64,000 bases of DNA, taken from contig NZ_JAKKCM010000005.1 in the NCBI RefSeq assembly GCF_021728395.1, positions 62,001-126,000 on the forward strand, given 5' to 3'. Below are positions 1 to 10,094 of the stretch, in pieces. Both the position numbers and the translations under genes were made by a program. This DNA is from Vibrio sp. J1-1 (GTDB lineage: Bacteria; Pseudomonadota; Gammaproteobacteria; Enterobacterales; Vibrionaceae). How positions within the stretch are numbered: position 1 is the stretch's first letter; each line of letters opens with the position of its first letter. The notes beneath the pieces are model-generated. The model saw nothing but the letters and a program-made list of their open reading frames with translations, did no database searches and was not told the origin of the DNA.

Positions 1-132
1 AAAATATAACAAGTCTGAACACGGACTGTACAGTCACCGAACTAAATGATGAACTCGTCAGTGACAAGACAATTAAATTGAGATCTCAGACGGTTACTTC
101 ATTACCATTAAAAAGATCTTCGACATAAAATC

Positions 133-151
133 ACGTTTAGCGCAAACGTTT
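133..151. promoter_or_regulatory. Putative LacI-family (Cra-like) operator before fbp
   Basis: Inverted repeat ACGTTT-AGCGC-AAACGT lies about 70 bases before the fbp start. The right part contains CGCAAACGTTT (141-151), which recurs exactly upstream of glpX (51818-51828). LacI-family regulators such as Cra and PurR bind this type of centre, and Cra is known to control fbp in enterics. The assignment to a particular regulator is inference. Confidence 0.35.
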
Positions 152-206
152 AACATCCGTAAAGAGATGCACCGTTGCGCAACACCCCCATTAAATAAAA
201 ATGTAA

Positions 207-1229
<1,023 letters not shown>

Positions 1230-1243
1230 ACCTTTGTCCTACT

Positions 1244-1270
1244 CGGCAGGTGTTTACCTGCCGTGTTTTT
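1244..1270 (+). terminator. Rho-independent terminator after fbp
   Basis: CGGCAGGT, a four-base loop, ACCTGCCG, then TGTTTTT. The perfect 8-bp stem followed by a T-rich tract separates fbp from ppa. Confidence 0.8.
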
Positions 1271-1343
1271 GTCGCTAAAGTGAGTTGCGAATAAATCGTA
1301 ATAAGATGAGGTTCCCTCATCCTCAATGAAAAGGAAGTTTCAA

Positions 1344-1874
1344 ATGAGCCTAAACCATGTACCAGCAGGTAAATCTCTGCCTGAAGATATCTATGTCGTT
1401 ATCGAAATCCCTGCCAACGCAGACCCTATCAAATACGAAGTAGATAAAGACTCTGGTGCTGTATTTGTTGACCGTTTTATGTCCGCGCCAATGTTCTACC
1501 CATGTAACTATGGTTACGTGAACAACACACTATCTCTTGATGGTGATCCTGTAGACGTACTTGTTCCGACTCCATACCCATTGATGCCAGGTTCAGTAAT
1601 TCGTTGCCGCCCTGTTGGCGTGCTTAAGATGACGGATGAGTCTGGTGAAGATGCTAAAGTTGTCGCGGTTCCTCACTCTAAAATCTCTAAAGAGTACGAG
1701 CACATCCAAGATGTCGGCGACATCCCAGAGCTACTGAAAGCGCAAATTACGCATTTCTTTGAGCGTTACAAAGAACTGGAATCCGGTAAATGGGTGAAGG
1801 TTGATGGCTGGGCTGATGTTGAAGCCGCTAAAGCTGAAATCCTAGAATCTTACGATCGCGCTCAAAACAAATAA
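1344..1874 (+). CDS. ppa: Inorganic pyrophosphatase
   Basis: Soluble family I pyrophosphatase that hydrolyses diphosphate from biosynthetic reactions to two phosphates, with Mg2+. From Met at 1344 the protein has 176 residues, the size of the E. coli enzyme, and begins [10 protein letters not shown] like it. The signature [12 protein letters not shown] with three metal-binding Asp residues is intact. An upstream in-frame ATG at 1326 would add six residues (MKRKFQ), but those codons contain the AAGGAAG ribosome binding site, so the 1344 start is preferred. A terminator follows at 1892. Confidence 0.98.
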   Translation: MSLNHVPAGKSLPEDIYVVIEIPANADPIKYEVDKDSGAVFVDRFMSAPMFYPCNYGYVNNTLSLDGDPVDVLVPTPYPLMPGSVIRCRPVGVLKMTDESGEDAKVVAVPHSKISKEYEHIQDVGDIPELLKAQITHFFERYKELESGKWVKVDGWADVEAAKAEILESYDRAQNK

Positions 1875-1891
1875 GTTAAAGCGGGTACGAC

Positions 1892-1925
1892 AAAAAAGAG
1901 CTGCAAGTACGCAGCTCTTTTTTAT
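1892..1925 (+). terminator. Rho-independent terminator after ppa
   Basis: AAAAAAGAGCTGC, loop AAGTAC, GCAGCTCTTTTTT. The stem is A-rich on the left and T-rich on the right, so it can work in both directions. Confidence 0.9.
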
Positions 1926-2022
1926 GTCTGAACGCCAGATTAGCTTGAGTAGGTTTATCGATCGAATAGCATACGACCAACGTCGTAGTCATACTATAAA
2001 TGCGTAGAGGTACCCCGCCGAC

Positions 2023-2370
2023 CTATACTCTTTGGCACCAGTCACCGGATGATATCTCTTCGGTCAAATGCTCGGTATCTTGATAAATATAAATCCAAGC
2101 CTGACCAAACGGAGTACTGATGCTCTCACGACGGTACTCCACCGGAACATCCTCAAGCTTATCGAGTGCAACCAGCGTATCGTCATCAATCATATACACT
2201 TCCCCCTGCACTGAGCGGTGACCTTCAGACACTCCTGGGTATGGCCCTAAGTCGTACAAAGTATATTGAGCATCACTTTCATGGAGACCAAGAAATTGTG
2301 CCGAACTCAAATAGTGATGATTGTATTCCCCTTTGCGTAACGTTCCGTATACAAAGACTAAATGCTGCAT
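2023..2370 (-). CDS. ytfP: Gamma-glutamylcyclotransferase-like protein YtfP
   Basis: Small cytosolic protein of about 115 residues in the GGCT-like/AIG2 fold family. The N-terminal VFVYGTLRKGEYN loop is the family signature, and the Glu of LDKLEDVP lies where the catalytic acid is found. The substrate in bacteria is not established; a gamma-glutamyl-amine cyclotransferase role is only a family suggestion. A GTG two codons upstream (2376) is possible, but AAGGAG is placed five bases before the ATG at 2370, which decides the start. It is the last gene of the leftward tamA-tamB-ytfP run, 21 bases after tamB, an order shared with E. coli. Confidence 0.88.
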   Translation of the reverse strand: MQHLVFVYGTLRKGEYNHHYLSSAQFLGLHESDAQYTLYDLGPYPGVSEGHRSVQGEVYMIDDDTLVALDKLEDVPVEYRRESISTPFGQAWIYIYQDTEHLTEEISSGDWCQRV

Positions 2371-2397
2371 AACCACTCCTTAGCTATGAGTTACGCC

Positions 2398-5300
2398 TTA
2401 ATCAAACTCAAATTGATAGAGTAGGTCAACTGCGCTGTCTACACCAGAAACCGCTTCTAAATACAGATCCTGCATTAATCGGTAACGAACGGTAAATTCA
2501 CCTAAAGAGTTAAAGATCCCTACGCCATATTTCACCTGTAGACCCGGTAAAATATAACCACTGACCGTCACCTGAGAATCATCTCCCGAACCAGCGGTAT
2601 CGAGCTGCAAATCTTGCACGCCAAAGGCTTCTCCTATCTGACCAACAACACGACCACTTTTCGCCAGGCTCAAGCCAATCAAGGTGGTGGTCATGGCATT
2701 ACCGCCTGACTCTGCATCGATATCCTGGCCACGTAACAGATAGGACAGCGCGTTAGCCTGAGCCATCGACGGTTCCGAGAAGATCTCCAAACTTGGGTTA
2801 GATGCGGGGCCAGTAACACGAACCCCAGCGATCACATCATCTTGAGTGTTATCAGGATTACGAATGGCAGAAATCGACAGATAAGGTTCATCCGCTGGTC
2901 CGTTCATCATAATTTTACCTTCTTCAATGACCAGGTCCTGGCCAAATGAGCGGTAAGAACCATCGACGATGTTTACTTCACCGACGATAAACGGGCCTTT
3001 ATCTTTTTGAGTTACGTTGAGATTACCTCGCAGATCACCTTCCAAGCCAAACGCCGAAAGCCGGAAGTCGTTACCAATCTTGATGTTAATATCGGTTTCG
3101 ACATTAAACGGTACCTCCACGGTATCATCGACCGGCTGTAAGTTTTCATCCAGAATAACCAAGTCATCTGAGACACCAACGGCACTAGGAGGCAACTCTT
3201 CAACGACAATGCGACCCCAAGGCAGATTAATATTCCCTTGTACCTTGGCAAGGTTCGGCGTCACCTCAATCGTCATGTCTGGCTCAACTTTGATTTTCAC
3301 CATTGGCGGCATATCGACTTTTAACTCTTTAGCAAACACACGAGCGTTGGTGCGCCAGTTTTGTAAGTCTTGCCAATCGGCGTCACCCGTGATTTCCAGT
3401 TTTCCGTCAGGTGTATTGATACCGGCACTTAGGTCTGCTTGATGGCCTTTAAAGTTAATCGCAACCTGACCCGAGTCGATATCGATTGGTGTCACTTCAC
3501 CGTTTAGTTCAATTTGGTCAATCAGGAACTGGCCGTTCACCATAGGGTGCATGACATCACCAGATAGCGTTAAATCGGTATTCATATTAGATTTGAACAG
3601 ACTGTACTGGCCAATCAATGGCGCTAAGAAGTCCAGATGGAGCGTCGAAAGTGACACATTACCTGCGATCTCTGGAGACTCAGAAGAAACATTAATCAGC
3701 GAGACATTCCCGGATAGATCACCATTATCTGCCACGTCTACCAGCCACTGTGCATCTAGCTTATCTTTTGCTAAAGCCGCTTTAAAGCTGATACTTTCCC
3801 AGCCAACCGTAATTGGCTGTTCTAATGCTTGTTGTACCTGACCTTGTGGCATATCGACATTCAGCGTCACTTCTGGCTTCATATTTGGAGCCCACTTGGC
3901 AAAAGCTTGCGCATTCAATTCGCCTTGCAGCTTAGTTTCTGCCGGTAATAGTGTCTTGATTTGGCTAAAGTCAAAGTTATTCACCGCTAATTTCGCCTCG
4001 CCACTTTTACCCACACTGATGTTTTCAGATAAACACACGCTCGAATCAGCTTGCAGCCAACAATGCGCCTGAACATCCGCTATCTGCTTATCGATATTGA
4101 TCTTTACAGGCGTCGACTTTTGCAGGGCCCAAGGTCCTTGAATGGTATCAAGTGACAAACGAGTTAAGGCACCATCCCAGATCATTTCTGGCTTTTGCGC
4201 CAATGAGCCTTGGATTTCTAAGCTAGTTGATACGATATCCGAAACCACATCTAAGGTGAGTTGATGCAGTTTTTCATCTCCTGAAACTTCAAGGTCTGCG
4301 CTATCAATATTAACGCTGTCATAGGTGATATTATTTGCCACTAGGCTCACGTTAGCTTTGGGTACGGGTAACGGTGAGACATCACCTTTCAGCCTGACCG
4401 TTTCTACTTTGGCTAGCTGCTGCCAGTTCGCTTTATTTACAGCGAGATCTAGGTTGATATCCGGCTCTTTCAAGCTGCCTCGTACGGCAATTTTACCGTT
4501 CATGTTACCGCTAAGATCAGGCACACTTTTCGCAAAATCAGGGAAGTTAACGTCAACATCCATCAAGATTTTTTTATCGATCTTACCCTTGGCACTCAGC
4601 TGGTTAGGACCATGAGCCAGTACTAAACCTTGAGTTATGAGCTGGATATCTTCGGCTTTCCCACTGTTATCGGATGCTTCTAACTGCCCTTTCACTTTTA
4701 GTGGGTAACCGCGTAAAACACCATCAATATCAAGCGTAGGAAGGCTAACCTGCCAGCCGCCCAGCTCTGTCAACGAACCTGAAGTTGATAAGCTACCACT
4801 AATGTCTCCTTCGGCTTCCTGCCACTGCAGACCAGGCTGAATATGTTGCAGGTTGAGATCGGCTTGCCAGTTAATTGGCGCCGCCCAGTTAGCCATGACC
4901 TTGCCCGACAGTTCTCCACCTAAGGTTTTTACCACAAGACTTTGTAGATCAATTTGTTCTAAGGTTCCTTTTCCGTTTAATGCCACATCAACAGCTGGAA
5001 TATCCTTACCGGATGCTTTAGTTTCCAGCGCCACCTCGTAGCCATCTAACGAGCCTTTAGCGGTAAGACTCGGTACTGCAACCTGATAATCACTTTCTCC
5101 CAGCAGTGGCCACTGCGCTTCCACATTGTTAATCGTCACATCAAACGGTAACTGAACTTTCAGCGGCTGAAGTTTGGCTTGGATTTCGGCTTTAGTCAGT
5201 TCAGACAGCGTAGCTTTTAGTGATAAGTCCCCCGCTGAACCAGATGCCGACAGCGACAATTTCTGTCCTTTCACCTCAGCATGCTTCACTAACGCATCCA

Positions 5301-6303
5301 GTTGTACATTTAGAGGATAGTCTGCGGAAAGTGTCGCTTGCGTACTCAGCGTAGCCTCAACTTCAGGCATATCGAGCTCAAGCGTTTGCAGATCAACACG
5401 ATCGCGGCCCGCCTTCGCCACCAGACCGAGATGATGAACGATAACAGGCGTTTCACCCGCTAACTTAAAGTTATGGATATCGAGGCGACGAACATCGACT
5501 GTCAACGGAATCCAGATTTCAGGTAAAACAATATCTTGCGGTTCTACATCGGCTGTTTTTACTGCTTCCGAATCCGTCGCCTTAGCTGCGTCACTCAGGG
5601 AGTCGGCGGCGTCAGTATCAGTCCCCTCGACTACGGTATTCTGCTGCTGACCTTCCTCACCTTCAGCACCTTCGGCTGCAGGAGTCTGGGACTGTGCAAT
5701 TTCCGGATCAGCTGGTACCTGCTCGGTATCAGCTGGTGCTAATGCAACATTAATCTCTTTCAATGCCGTTGGAGCGATGACTAAGCGATCGCCTTGCATC
5801 GATAATGCGGTCGAGAAATCCTGCCAATCAACTTGATTACCCAAAATATTCAGATTGATATCATTAAGGCTAACTTTATTGACGAAGATTGGTACTGGCG
5901 TACTGACTGAACGAAGCGGTGGCGTCTCTTCTTCTGGCTCGTCACTCGCCGGTGGAAGTTCCGGCATCTGGAAGTTCACGCCCTGCAGAGATAACTCATC
6001 GACACACACTCTAGGATCGAAAAAGCAGCGGAAGTTCACCGCCAGTGTCAGGCGGTCTACTTTCGCATCAATATTCAGAGATTCATCAACAAAGCTGAGC
6101 TTTTCCAGTGCAAATCGTGGAAATAACGCGCCCTGAACTTTCTCCACCTTCAATTGTGGTACGGCCGTTTCTGCCCCCCATATGGCGAGCTTTAATCCAG
6201 GGTGAGTAAAGAGCACTGTTGAGAGTAAAATGATGAGCAACAACAGAAGACCAATCAAAACTAGCGATAGCCATTTGGTCCACTTAAACATCTTTTTCAT
6301 CAT
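2398..6303 (-). CDS. tamB: Translocation and assembly module protein TamB
   Basis: Very large inner-membrane-anchored periplasmic protein (1301 residues) that partners TamA and belongs to the AsmA-like/TamB family, which bridges the envelope as a beta-taco groove and is implicated in outer-membrane protein assembly and phospholipid traffic. A single N-terminal membrane segment (about residues 12-33, rich in Leu and Ile) is followed by long repeating beta-strand sequence and the conserved C-terminal DUF490 domain ending in LYQFEFD, where a terminal Phe-containing beta signal resembles the part that inserts in TamA. An acidic, Ala/Glu/Gln-rich low-complexity linker lies near residues 195-260. 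Its start overlaps the tamA stop (ATGA), indicating translational coupling. Confidence 0.96.
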   Translation of the reverse strand: MMKKMFKWTKWLSLVLIGLLLLLIILLSTVLFTHPGLKLAIWGAETAVPQLKVEKVQGALFPRFALEKLSFVDESLNIDAKVDRLTLAVNFRCFFDPRVCVDELSLQGVNFQMPELPPASDEPEEETPPLRSVSTPVPIFVNKVSLNDINLNILGNQVDWQDFSTALSMQGDRLVIAPTALKEINVALAPADTEQVPADPEIAQSQTPAAEGAEGEEGQQQNTVVEGTDTDAADSLSDAAKATDSEAVKTADVEPQDIVLPEIWIPLTVDVRRLDIHNFKLAGETPVIVHHLGLVAKAGRDRVDLQTLELDMPEVEATLSTQATLSADYPLNVQLDALVKHAEVKGQKLSLSASGSAGDLSLKATLSELTKAEIQAKLQPLKVQLPFDVTINNVEAQWPLLGESDYQVAVPSLTAKGSLDGYEVALETKASGKDIPAVDVALNGKGTLEQIDLQSLVVKTLGGELSGKVMANWAAPINWQADLNLQHIQPGLQWQEAEGDISGSLSTSGSLTELGGWQVSLPTLDIDGVLRGYPLKVKGQLEASDNSGKAEDIQLITQGLVLAHGPNQLSAKGKIDKKILMDVDVNFPDFAKSVPDLSGNMNGKIAVRGSLKEPDINLDLAVNKANWQQLAKVETVRLKGDVSPLPVPKANVSLVANNITYDSVNIDSADLEVSGDEKLHQLTLDVVSDIVSTSLEIQGSLAQKPEMIWDGALTRLSLDTIQGPWALQKSTPVKINIDKQIADVQAHCWLQADSSVCLSENISVGKSGEAKLAVNNFDFSQIKTLLPAETKLQGELNAQAFAKWAPNMKPEVTLNVDMPQGQVQQALEQPITVGWESISFKAALAKDKLDAQWLVDVADNGDLSGNVSLINVSSESPEIAGNVSLSTLHLDFLAPLIGQYSLFKSNMNTDLTLSGDVMHPMVNGQFLIDQIELNGEVTPIDIDSGQVAINFKGHQADLSAGINTPDGKLEITGDADWQDLQNWRTNARVFAKELKVDMPPMVKIKVEPDMTIEVTPNLAKVQGNINLPWGRIVVEELPPSAVGVSDDLVILDENLQPVDDTVEVPFNVETDINIKIGNDFRLSAFGLEGDLRGNLNVTQKDKGPFIVGEVNIVDGSYRSFGQDLVIEEGKIMMNGPADEPYLSISAIRNPDNTQDDVIAGVRVTGPASNPSLEIFSEPSMAQANALSYLLRGQDIDAESGGNAMTTTLIGLSLAKSGRVVGQIGEAFGVQDLQLDTAGSGDDSQVTVSGYILPGLQVKYGVGIFNSLGEFTVRYRLMQDLYLEAVSGVDSAVDLLYQFEFD

Positions 6304-8015
6304 AGTTCAGGCCCCAAAGAGAAATGGATACGAAATTCGTTCTTCTGTGGCTCATCCAATCCCCATGCAAAATCAAAGCTGATTGGGCCAACCGGCGAAG
6401 CCCAGCGAATACCTACCCCGGCGCCCGCTTTCCATTCGGGTGTATTATCAAATGCGTCACCAATATCGTAGAAAGTCGCGCCCCACCAGTTACCAGTAAT
6501 ACGGTACTGATATTCCAGTGTGCTACTCAGGATATATTTTGCCCCCGTTAACGCGCCACTTTCATCGACAGGCGAGATGGACTCATAACCATAACCACGG
6601 ATGTTATTGTCACCACCCGCAAAGAAACGCAACGATGGAGGCAACTTATCAAACTCTTCCATAAAGTTAGCGCCGCCTTCTAAGCGGAAAAGTCCACGAT
6701 GGTTTTCACCAATCCCTCGAATCCAAGAGGTTCGGCCCAAAAAGCGAAATACTCGGGTCGCAGACAAAACGCCTGGGTCACCATATTCAAAAGTGATGGT
6801 TTGCTTATCGCCCCACATTGGCATACTGCCCCCACGACTTCTCGTACGTGAAAACGTTGCTCCAGGTAGCAAAAAGTGCACCCCATCTTCCTGTAGACCC
6901 TGAGAAAAGTTTTCATACAAGTGACGTATGTACAAGGTCTTACGCCAGCCATCATCCACGATCCAGTGGCGTTCGACCGCTAAATTCGTTTCTAAACTAT
7001 CGGTATCACGGCTGTCCAAATGTTTTAAGCCAAACTGGAGCTGGTAGTATTCATGCAGAACGTCATCAAGCGGTATTTTGTAGCCTGCAGTGATGGTTTG
7101 TTCCGGTTGGGACAGGGAAAGTGCGGTGTCTAGACTGTGGCCTCGAGAGCTGATCCAGGGTTTGTTCCATTTCAATGTGCCACGTACGCCAGTATCAGTG
7201 GAGTAACCAAGACCGGTTTCTATCTGGTTTTTGGCCGCCGGAGCAAGCGAAACCTTAACTGGTAATTCACGCCCTTCCTCCAGCATTGCCAGGTCGGGCT
7301 CAACAAATACAGACGAGAACCAGTCGGTATTAGACAGGTTCTGGTTGTACTCACCAACACTCGAAACTAAGTAAGGTTCGCCCGCTTCAAACGGTCTTAA
7401 CGAAGCAACGCGCTCGTCCCAGATCTGGCTGCCGGTGATATTGATGGAACCAAAGTGATAGCGGATACCACTGTCATAATGCAAACGAATATTCGCTTCA
7501 TTTAATGCGGGTACCACCTCCAAACGGCTAAGTTGATAATCCCCTTTGAAGTAACCGCGCTGCAACGCTAAATTACGTATTCCTGACTTGAGGCTATCGT
7601 ATTCGCTTTGATTCAGAACCCGGCCCACTTTTAAAGGAGACGCCGCGAGAAGCGCTTCAAATGCTTCATCCTCTTGCGCTTCGCCAGTGATCACGACATC
7701 CATAACTTTAATTTTGACTGGTAAGCCTTTCGCAATATCGATGATCAATTCATCATTATTTTCAGTAACAGAGTATGAGATATCTGCGTGATAATACCCA
7801 AGCGCGTTGAGTGCCTCATTGATGCTTTCATCTAATCGCGCTTGAAAACGCAACGAAGTCGAGTAATCTTCTTCAGGAATCGAAGTCAGATAAGCGTTGA
7901 CATTTTCTTCTAACGCGCCGTCTATACCTTGTAGCTTAATAGATACTTTGGCAGAGGCGTTATGGGAAAAGGCAAACAAGCCAACAACAATGATCGGGAG
8001 AGCTTTTTTTATCAT
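6300..8015 (-). CDS. tamA: Outer-membrane translocation module protein TamA
   Basis: Omp85-family outer-membrane barrel that works with TamB. From Met at 8015 it has 571 residues, with signal peptide MIKKALPIIVVGLFAFSHNASA, three POTRA domains (to about residue 250) and a 16-strand barrel with the GGDNNIRGYGYESISP motif corresponding to the conserved L6 (V/I)RGF/Y loop, ending in FSLGPEL. An in-frame ATG at 8099 would add 28 residues before the signal peptide; the 8015 start gives a normal secretory N-terminus and is preferred, although no strong ribosome binding site is seen at either. First gene of tamA-tamB-ytfP, divergent from msrA. Confidence 0.95.
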   Translation of the reverse strand: MIKKALPIIVVGLFAFSHNASAKVSIKLQGIDGALEENVNAYLTSIPEEDYSTSLRFQARLDESINEALNALGYYHADISYSVTENNDELIIDIAKGLPVKIKVMDVVITGEAQEDEAFEALLAASPLKVGRVLNQSEYDSLKSGIRNLALQRGYFKGDYQLSRLEVVPALNEANIRLHYDSGIRYHFGSINITGSQIWDERVASLRPFEAGEPYLVSSVGEYNQNLSNTDWFSSVFVEPDLAMLEEGRELPVKVSLAPAAKNQIETGLGYSTDTGVRGTLKWNKPWISSRGHSLDTALSLSQPEQTITAGYKIPLDDVLHEYYQLQFGLKHLDSRDTDSLETNLAVERHWIVDDGWRKTLYIRHLYENFSQGLQEDGVHFLLPGATFSRTRSRGGSMPMWGDKQTITFEYGDPGVLSATRVFRFLGRTSWIRGIGENHRGLFRLEGGANFMEEFDKLPPSLRFFAGGDNNIRGYGYESISPVDESGALTGAKYILSSTLEYQYRITGNWWGATFYDIGDAFDNTPEWKAGAGVGIRWASPVGPISFDFAWGLDEPQKNEFRIHFSLGPEL

Positions 8016-8190
8016 GCGTTTTAGATGCGTGAGATTCGTGAGATTAAAGAAACATGTGTCATAATAACGCCAATTAAAGGCTAAGTCTGTAATATTCATA
8101 ACTTTACCGCAGCCTTTGTAAATCCATATTCACATAAAGACGAACTGGGAAAAGTTCGCAAATTTAAGACAAATTTAAAGGACAGATAGC

Positions 8191-8829
8191 ATGCTCAACA
8201 AACAGACATTAATCAGTATAGAAGATGCTCTACCTGGTCGAGAGCAGCCGATGCAAATTGAAGATACTCATTTTGTTAATCATTCCAGTTTAACGGCACC
8301 ATTGCAGGCTAACCAACAGCAAATTCTTTTAGGTATGGGCTGCTTTTGGGGAGCAGAGCGCTTGTTTTGGCAACTGGATGGCATCATCTCAACATCAGTA
8401 GGTTACTCTGGTGGGTACACGAAAAACCCCACTTATGAAGAAGTATGTACGGGAAAAACCGGACATGCTGAAGTCGTTAGAGTGGTATTTGATGAGCAAG
8501 TTATCTCTCTGGAACAACTTCTGGCTGCATTTTGGGAAAAACACGATCCAACACAAGGGATGCGTCAGGGCAACGACCTCGGCACGCAATATCGCTCCGC
8601 TATTTATACTTATTCGCAAGAGCAGCAAGACATCGCAGAAAACTCAAAGCGTCAGTATCAACAAGCGCTGCAAGAGGAACAAAGAGCCTCTATCACCACC
8701 GAAATCCAGCCGGCGGGGACATACTACTTTGCTGAAACATACCACCAGCAATATCTGGCGAAGAACCCTGAAGGCTACTGTGGTCTTGGCGGAACAGGCG
8801 TGTGCTTTCCACCAAGTTTACAAAGCTGA
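8191..8829 (+). CDS. msrA: Peptide methionine-S-sulfoxide reductase MsrA
   Basis: Repairs oxidised methionine (S-sulfoxide) in proteins. The GCFWGAERLFW motif places the catalytic Cys at residue 51, and two C-terminal recycling cysteines (197 and 205 in GYCGLGGTGVC) complete the thioredoxin-dependent disulfide relay. At 212 residues it has the long E. coli type with an N-terminal extension of about 40 residues. The start follows AAAGGACAGATAGC. It is divergent from tamA, as in E. coli, and is followed by a strong terminator. Certain. Confidence 0.97.
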   Translation: MLNKQTLISIEDALPGREQPMQIEDTHFVNHSSLTAPLQANQQQILLGMGCFWGAERLFWQLDGIISTSVGYSGGYTKNPTYEEVCTGKTGHAEVVRVVFDEQVISLEQLLAAFWEKHDPTQGMRQGNDLGTQYRSAIYTYSQEQQDIAENSKRQYQQALQEEQRASITTEIQPAGTYYFAETYHQQYLAKNPEGYCGLGGTGVCFPPSLQS

Positions 8830-8870
8830 TTTGATTCAGAATCGAATAATATCAATAACCTATAACAAAA

Positions 8871-8895
8871 AAGAGCGACCTTCGTCGCTCTTATT
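8871..8895 (+). terminator. Terminator between msrA and ytfK
   Basis: AAGAGCGAC-CTTC-GTCGCTCTT, a perfect 9-bp stem with a stable tetraloop, flanked by A and T runs. It sits between convergent genes and probably serves both. Confidence 0.9.
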
Positions 8896-8916
8896 ATAAC
8901 TTTGCCTGTTACCTGC

Positions 8917-9120
8917 TCATCGTAGTTTCAACGATGCTATCTCCTGATTCACTTCTTTGAACACAGTGAGTCTTTTCTGATCTGTTACATCAGGTAGAAG
9001 AACCTTGCCATTGTCAAAATCAAAGTTCCCGACGCCTGCGATGAAAAACTGACCTTTAAACAGCGTCTTTACAAAACGAGCCACCTGGAGTGGTCGGTAT
9101 ACCGTGAATTCACGAAGCAT
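8917..9120 (-). CDS. ytfK: YtfK-like DUF1107 protein, probable stringent-response modulator
   Basis: 67-residue cytosolic protein. The core YRPLQVARFVKTLFKGQ, the VGNFDFDNGKVLLPDV segment and the EVNQ ending match my recollection of E. coli YtfK (DUF1107, 68 residues) almost position by position. E. coli YtfK binds and activates SpoT to raise (p)ppGpp under phosphate or fatty-acid starvation. GAGGTG is placed four bases before the ATG, a strong ribosome binding site. The position between msrA and ytfJ is the E. coli order. The function here is inferred from homology; no PhoB box was recognised upstream. Confidence 0.87.
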   Translation of the reverse strand: MLREFTVYRPLQVARFVKTLFKGQFFIAGVGNFDFDNGKVLLPDVTDQKRLTVFKEVNQEIASLKLR

Positions 9121-9321
9121 AATTCACCTCAATTCCTTTGAGAAAACACAGATTGTCTAGCCTTAACAATCTAGTAGCGCAATTTGCGAGCGGCTTCATT
9201 CTAGCAAATCCTAATTACAACGCAATATTACACCATTTCATACGTTAAATAAATGTTAACAAGCTCGCTGTAATTTTACTTGTTCTACTTATATACTGGC
9301 GACATCCAAATGGTTCCTGTA

Positions 9322-9367
9322 AACCAAGCTCACCTGACTGTATCAATCACTCAGAGGTGACTTGGTT
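9322..9367 (+). promoter_or_regulatory. Long hairpin in the ytfJ leader
   Basis: AACCAAG-C-TCACCT pairs with AGGTGA-CTTGGTT across a 19-base loop, a 13-bp stem with one bulged C, ending about 32 bases before the ytfJ ATG at 9400. A TATACT-like -10 lies about 30 bases upstream of the hairpin. No T-run follows, so it is probably not a terminator. It could be a leader structure or an operator; no known riboswitch is recognised. Confidence 0.45.
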
Positions 9368-9399
9368 GTAAAGCTCTCACTTGTATGGAATATAACAAT

Positions 9400-9951
9400 A
9401 TGAAAATTAAGACTCTCCTACCACTTCTTCTGGCTATGACGCCAAGCCTTTCATTCGCAAATAATTTAACCATCGGCGAAAATCTTCCAGACGTCCGAGT
9501 TGGTGCTTATGGTGAAATTGTGATGCAGGGCGAAGGCGTAGCGTACCAACCGTGGGTCACGCAGAACATGTTGGGCAAAGTACGCGTTATTCAGGCGATT
9601 GCCGGACGCAGCAGTTCGAAAGAGATGAACGCCCCGTTAATGTCTGCCATTACCGCCGCGAAATTTCCTCAAGAAAGTTACCAAACCACAACGATCATCA
9701 ATCAAGATGATGCGATTTGGGGTACCGGCTCTTTCGTCAAGTCTTCAGCGCAAGACAGTAAGAAGGCGTTTCCTTGGTCATCGATGGTACTGGATGAAAA
9801 TGGCTTAGTCGCAAAAGCTTGGGGGTTAGAGCAAGAGAGTTCAGCAATCATCGTTCAGGATAAACAAGGGAAAGTGCTTTTCACCAAAGAAGGTCCTTTA
9901 GAACAAAACGAGATCACGCAAGTGATTGAGTTAATCAAACAAAATATATAA
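9400..9951 (+). CDS. ytfJ: YtfJ-family exported thioredoxin-fold protein
   Basis: 183-residue periplasmic protein with signal peptide MKIKTLLPLLLAMTPSLSFA. The body resembles E. coli YtfJ, including the conserved KVRVIQAIAGRSSSKE, YQTTTIINQDDAIWGTG and PWSSMVLDENG stretches. The family has a thioredoxin-like fold but no CXXC motif is present here, so a disulfide oxidoreductase role is not supported. Function unknown. An ATG at 9385 would add five residues (MEYNN); Met at 9400 gives the cleaner signal peptide. Divergent from ytfK, with a hairpin leader. Confidence 0.88.
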   Translation: MKIKTLLPLLLAMTPSLSFANNLTIGENLPDVRVGAYGEIVMQGEGVAYQPWVTQNMLGKVRVIQAIAGRSSSKEMNAPLMSAITAAKFPQESYQTTTIINQDDAIWGTGSFVKSSAQDSKKAFPWSSMVLDENGLVAKAWGLEQESSAIIVQDKQGKVLFTKEGPLEQNEITQVIELIKQNI

Positions 9952-10055
9952 CCCGCATCAAAAGGCTCCTTGTCCCGACAAGTGCAAGGAGTCAGCTCCT
10001 CAGCATGGCCTGAATTTTCCCTTAACTGACAAAAGAGTAAACTTTTACCAAAAAT

Positions 10056-10076
10056 GAGTGTTATATTATAACACTC
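10056..10076. promoter_or_regulatory. Zur operator before the zinc-uptake operon
   Basis: Perfect 21-bp palindrome made of GAGTGTTATA, a central T and TATAACACTC. It matches the gammaproteobacterial Zur consensus, whose core is GTTATA-N-TATAAC, with only the outer bases differing. It lies 19 bases before the first gene of a His-rich/ABC transporter operon, which fits zinc-dependent repression. Binding by Zur is inference. Confidence 0.8.
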
Positions 10077-10094
10077 AATTGGGTCTCAGGCACT

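Noticed and set aside
3017-5041. Several plus-strand open frames opposite tamB
   Set aside because: Shadows of a long, well-conserved gene; no ribosome binding sites or recognised domains.
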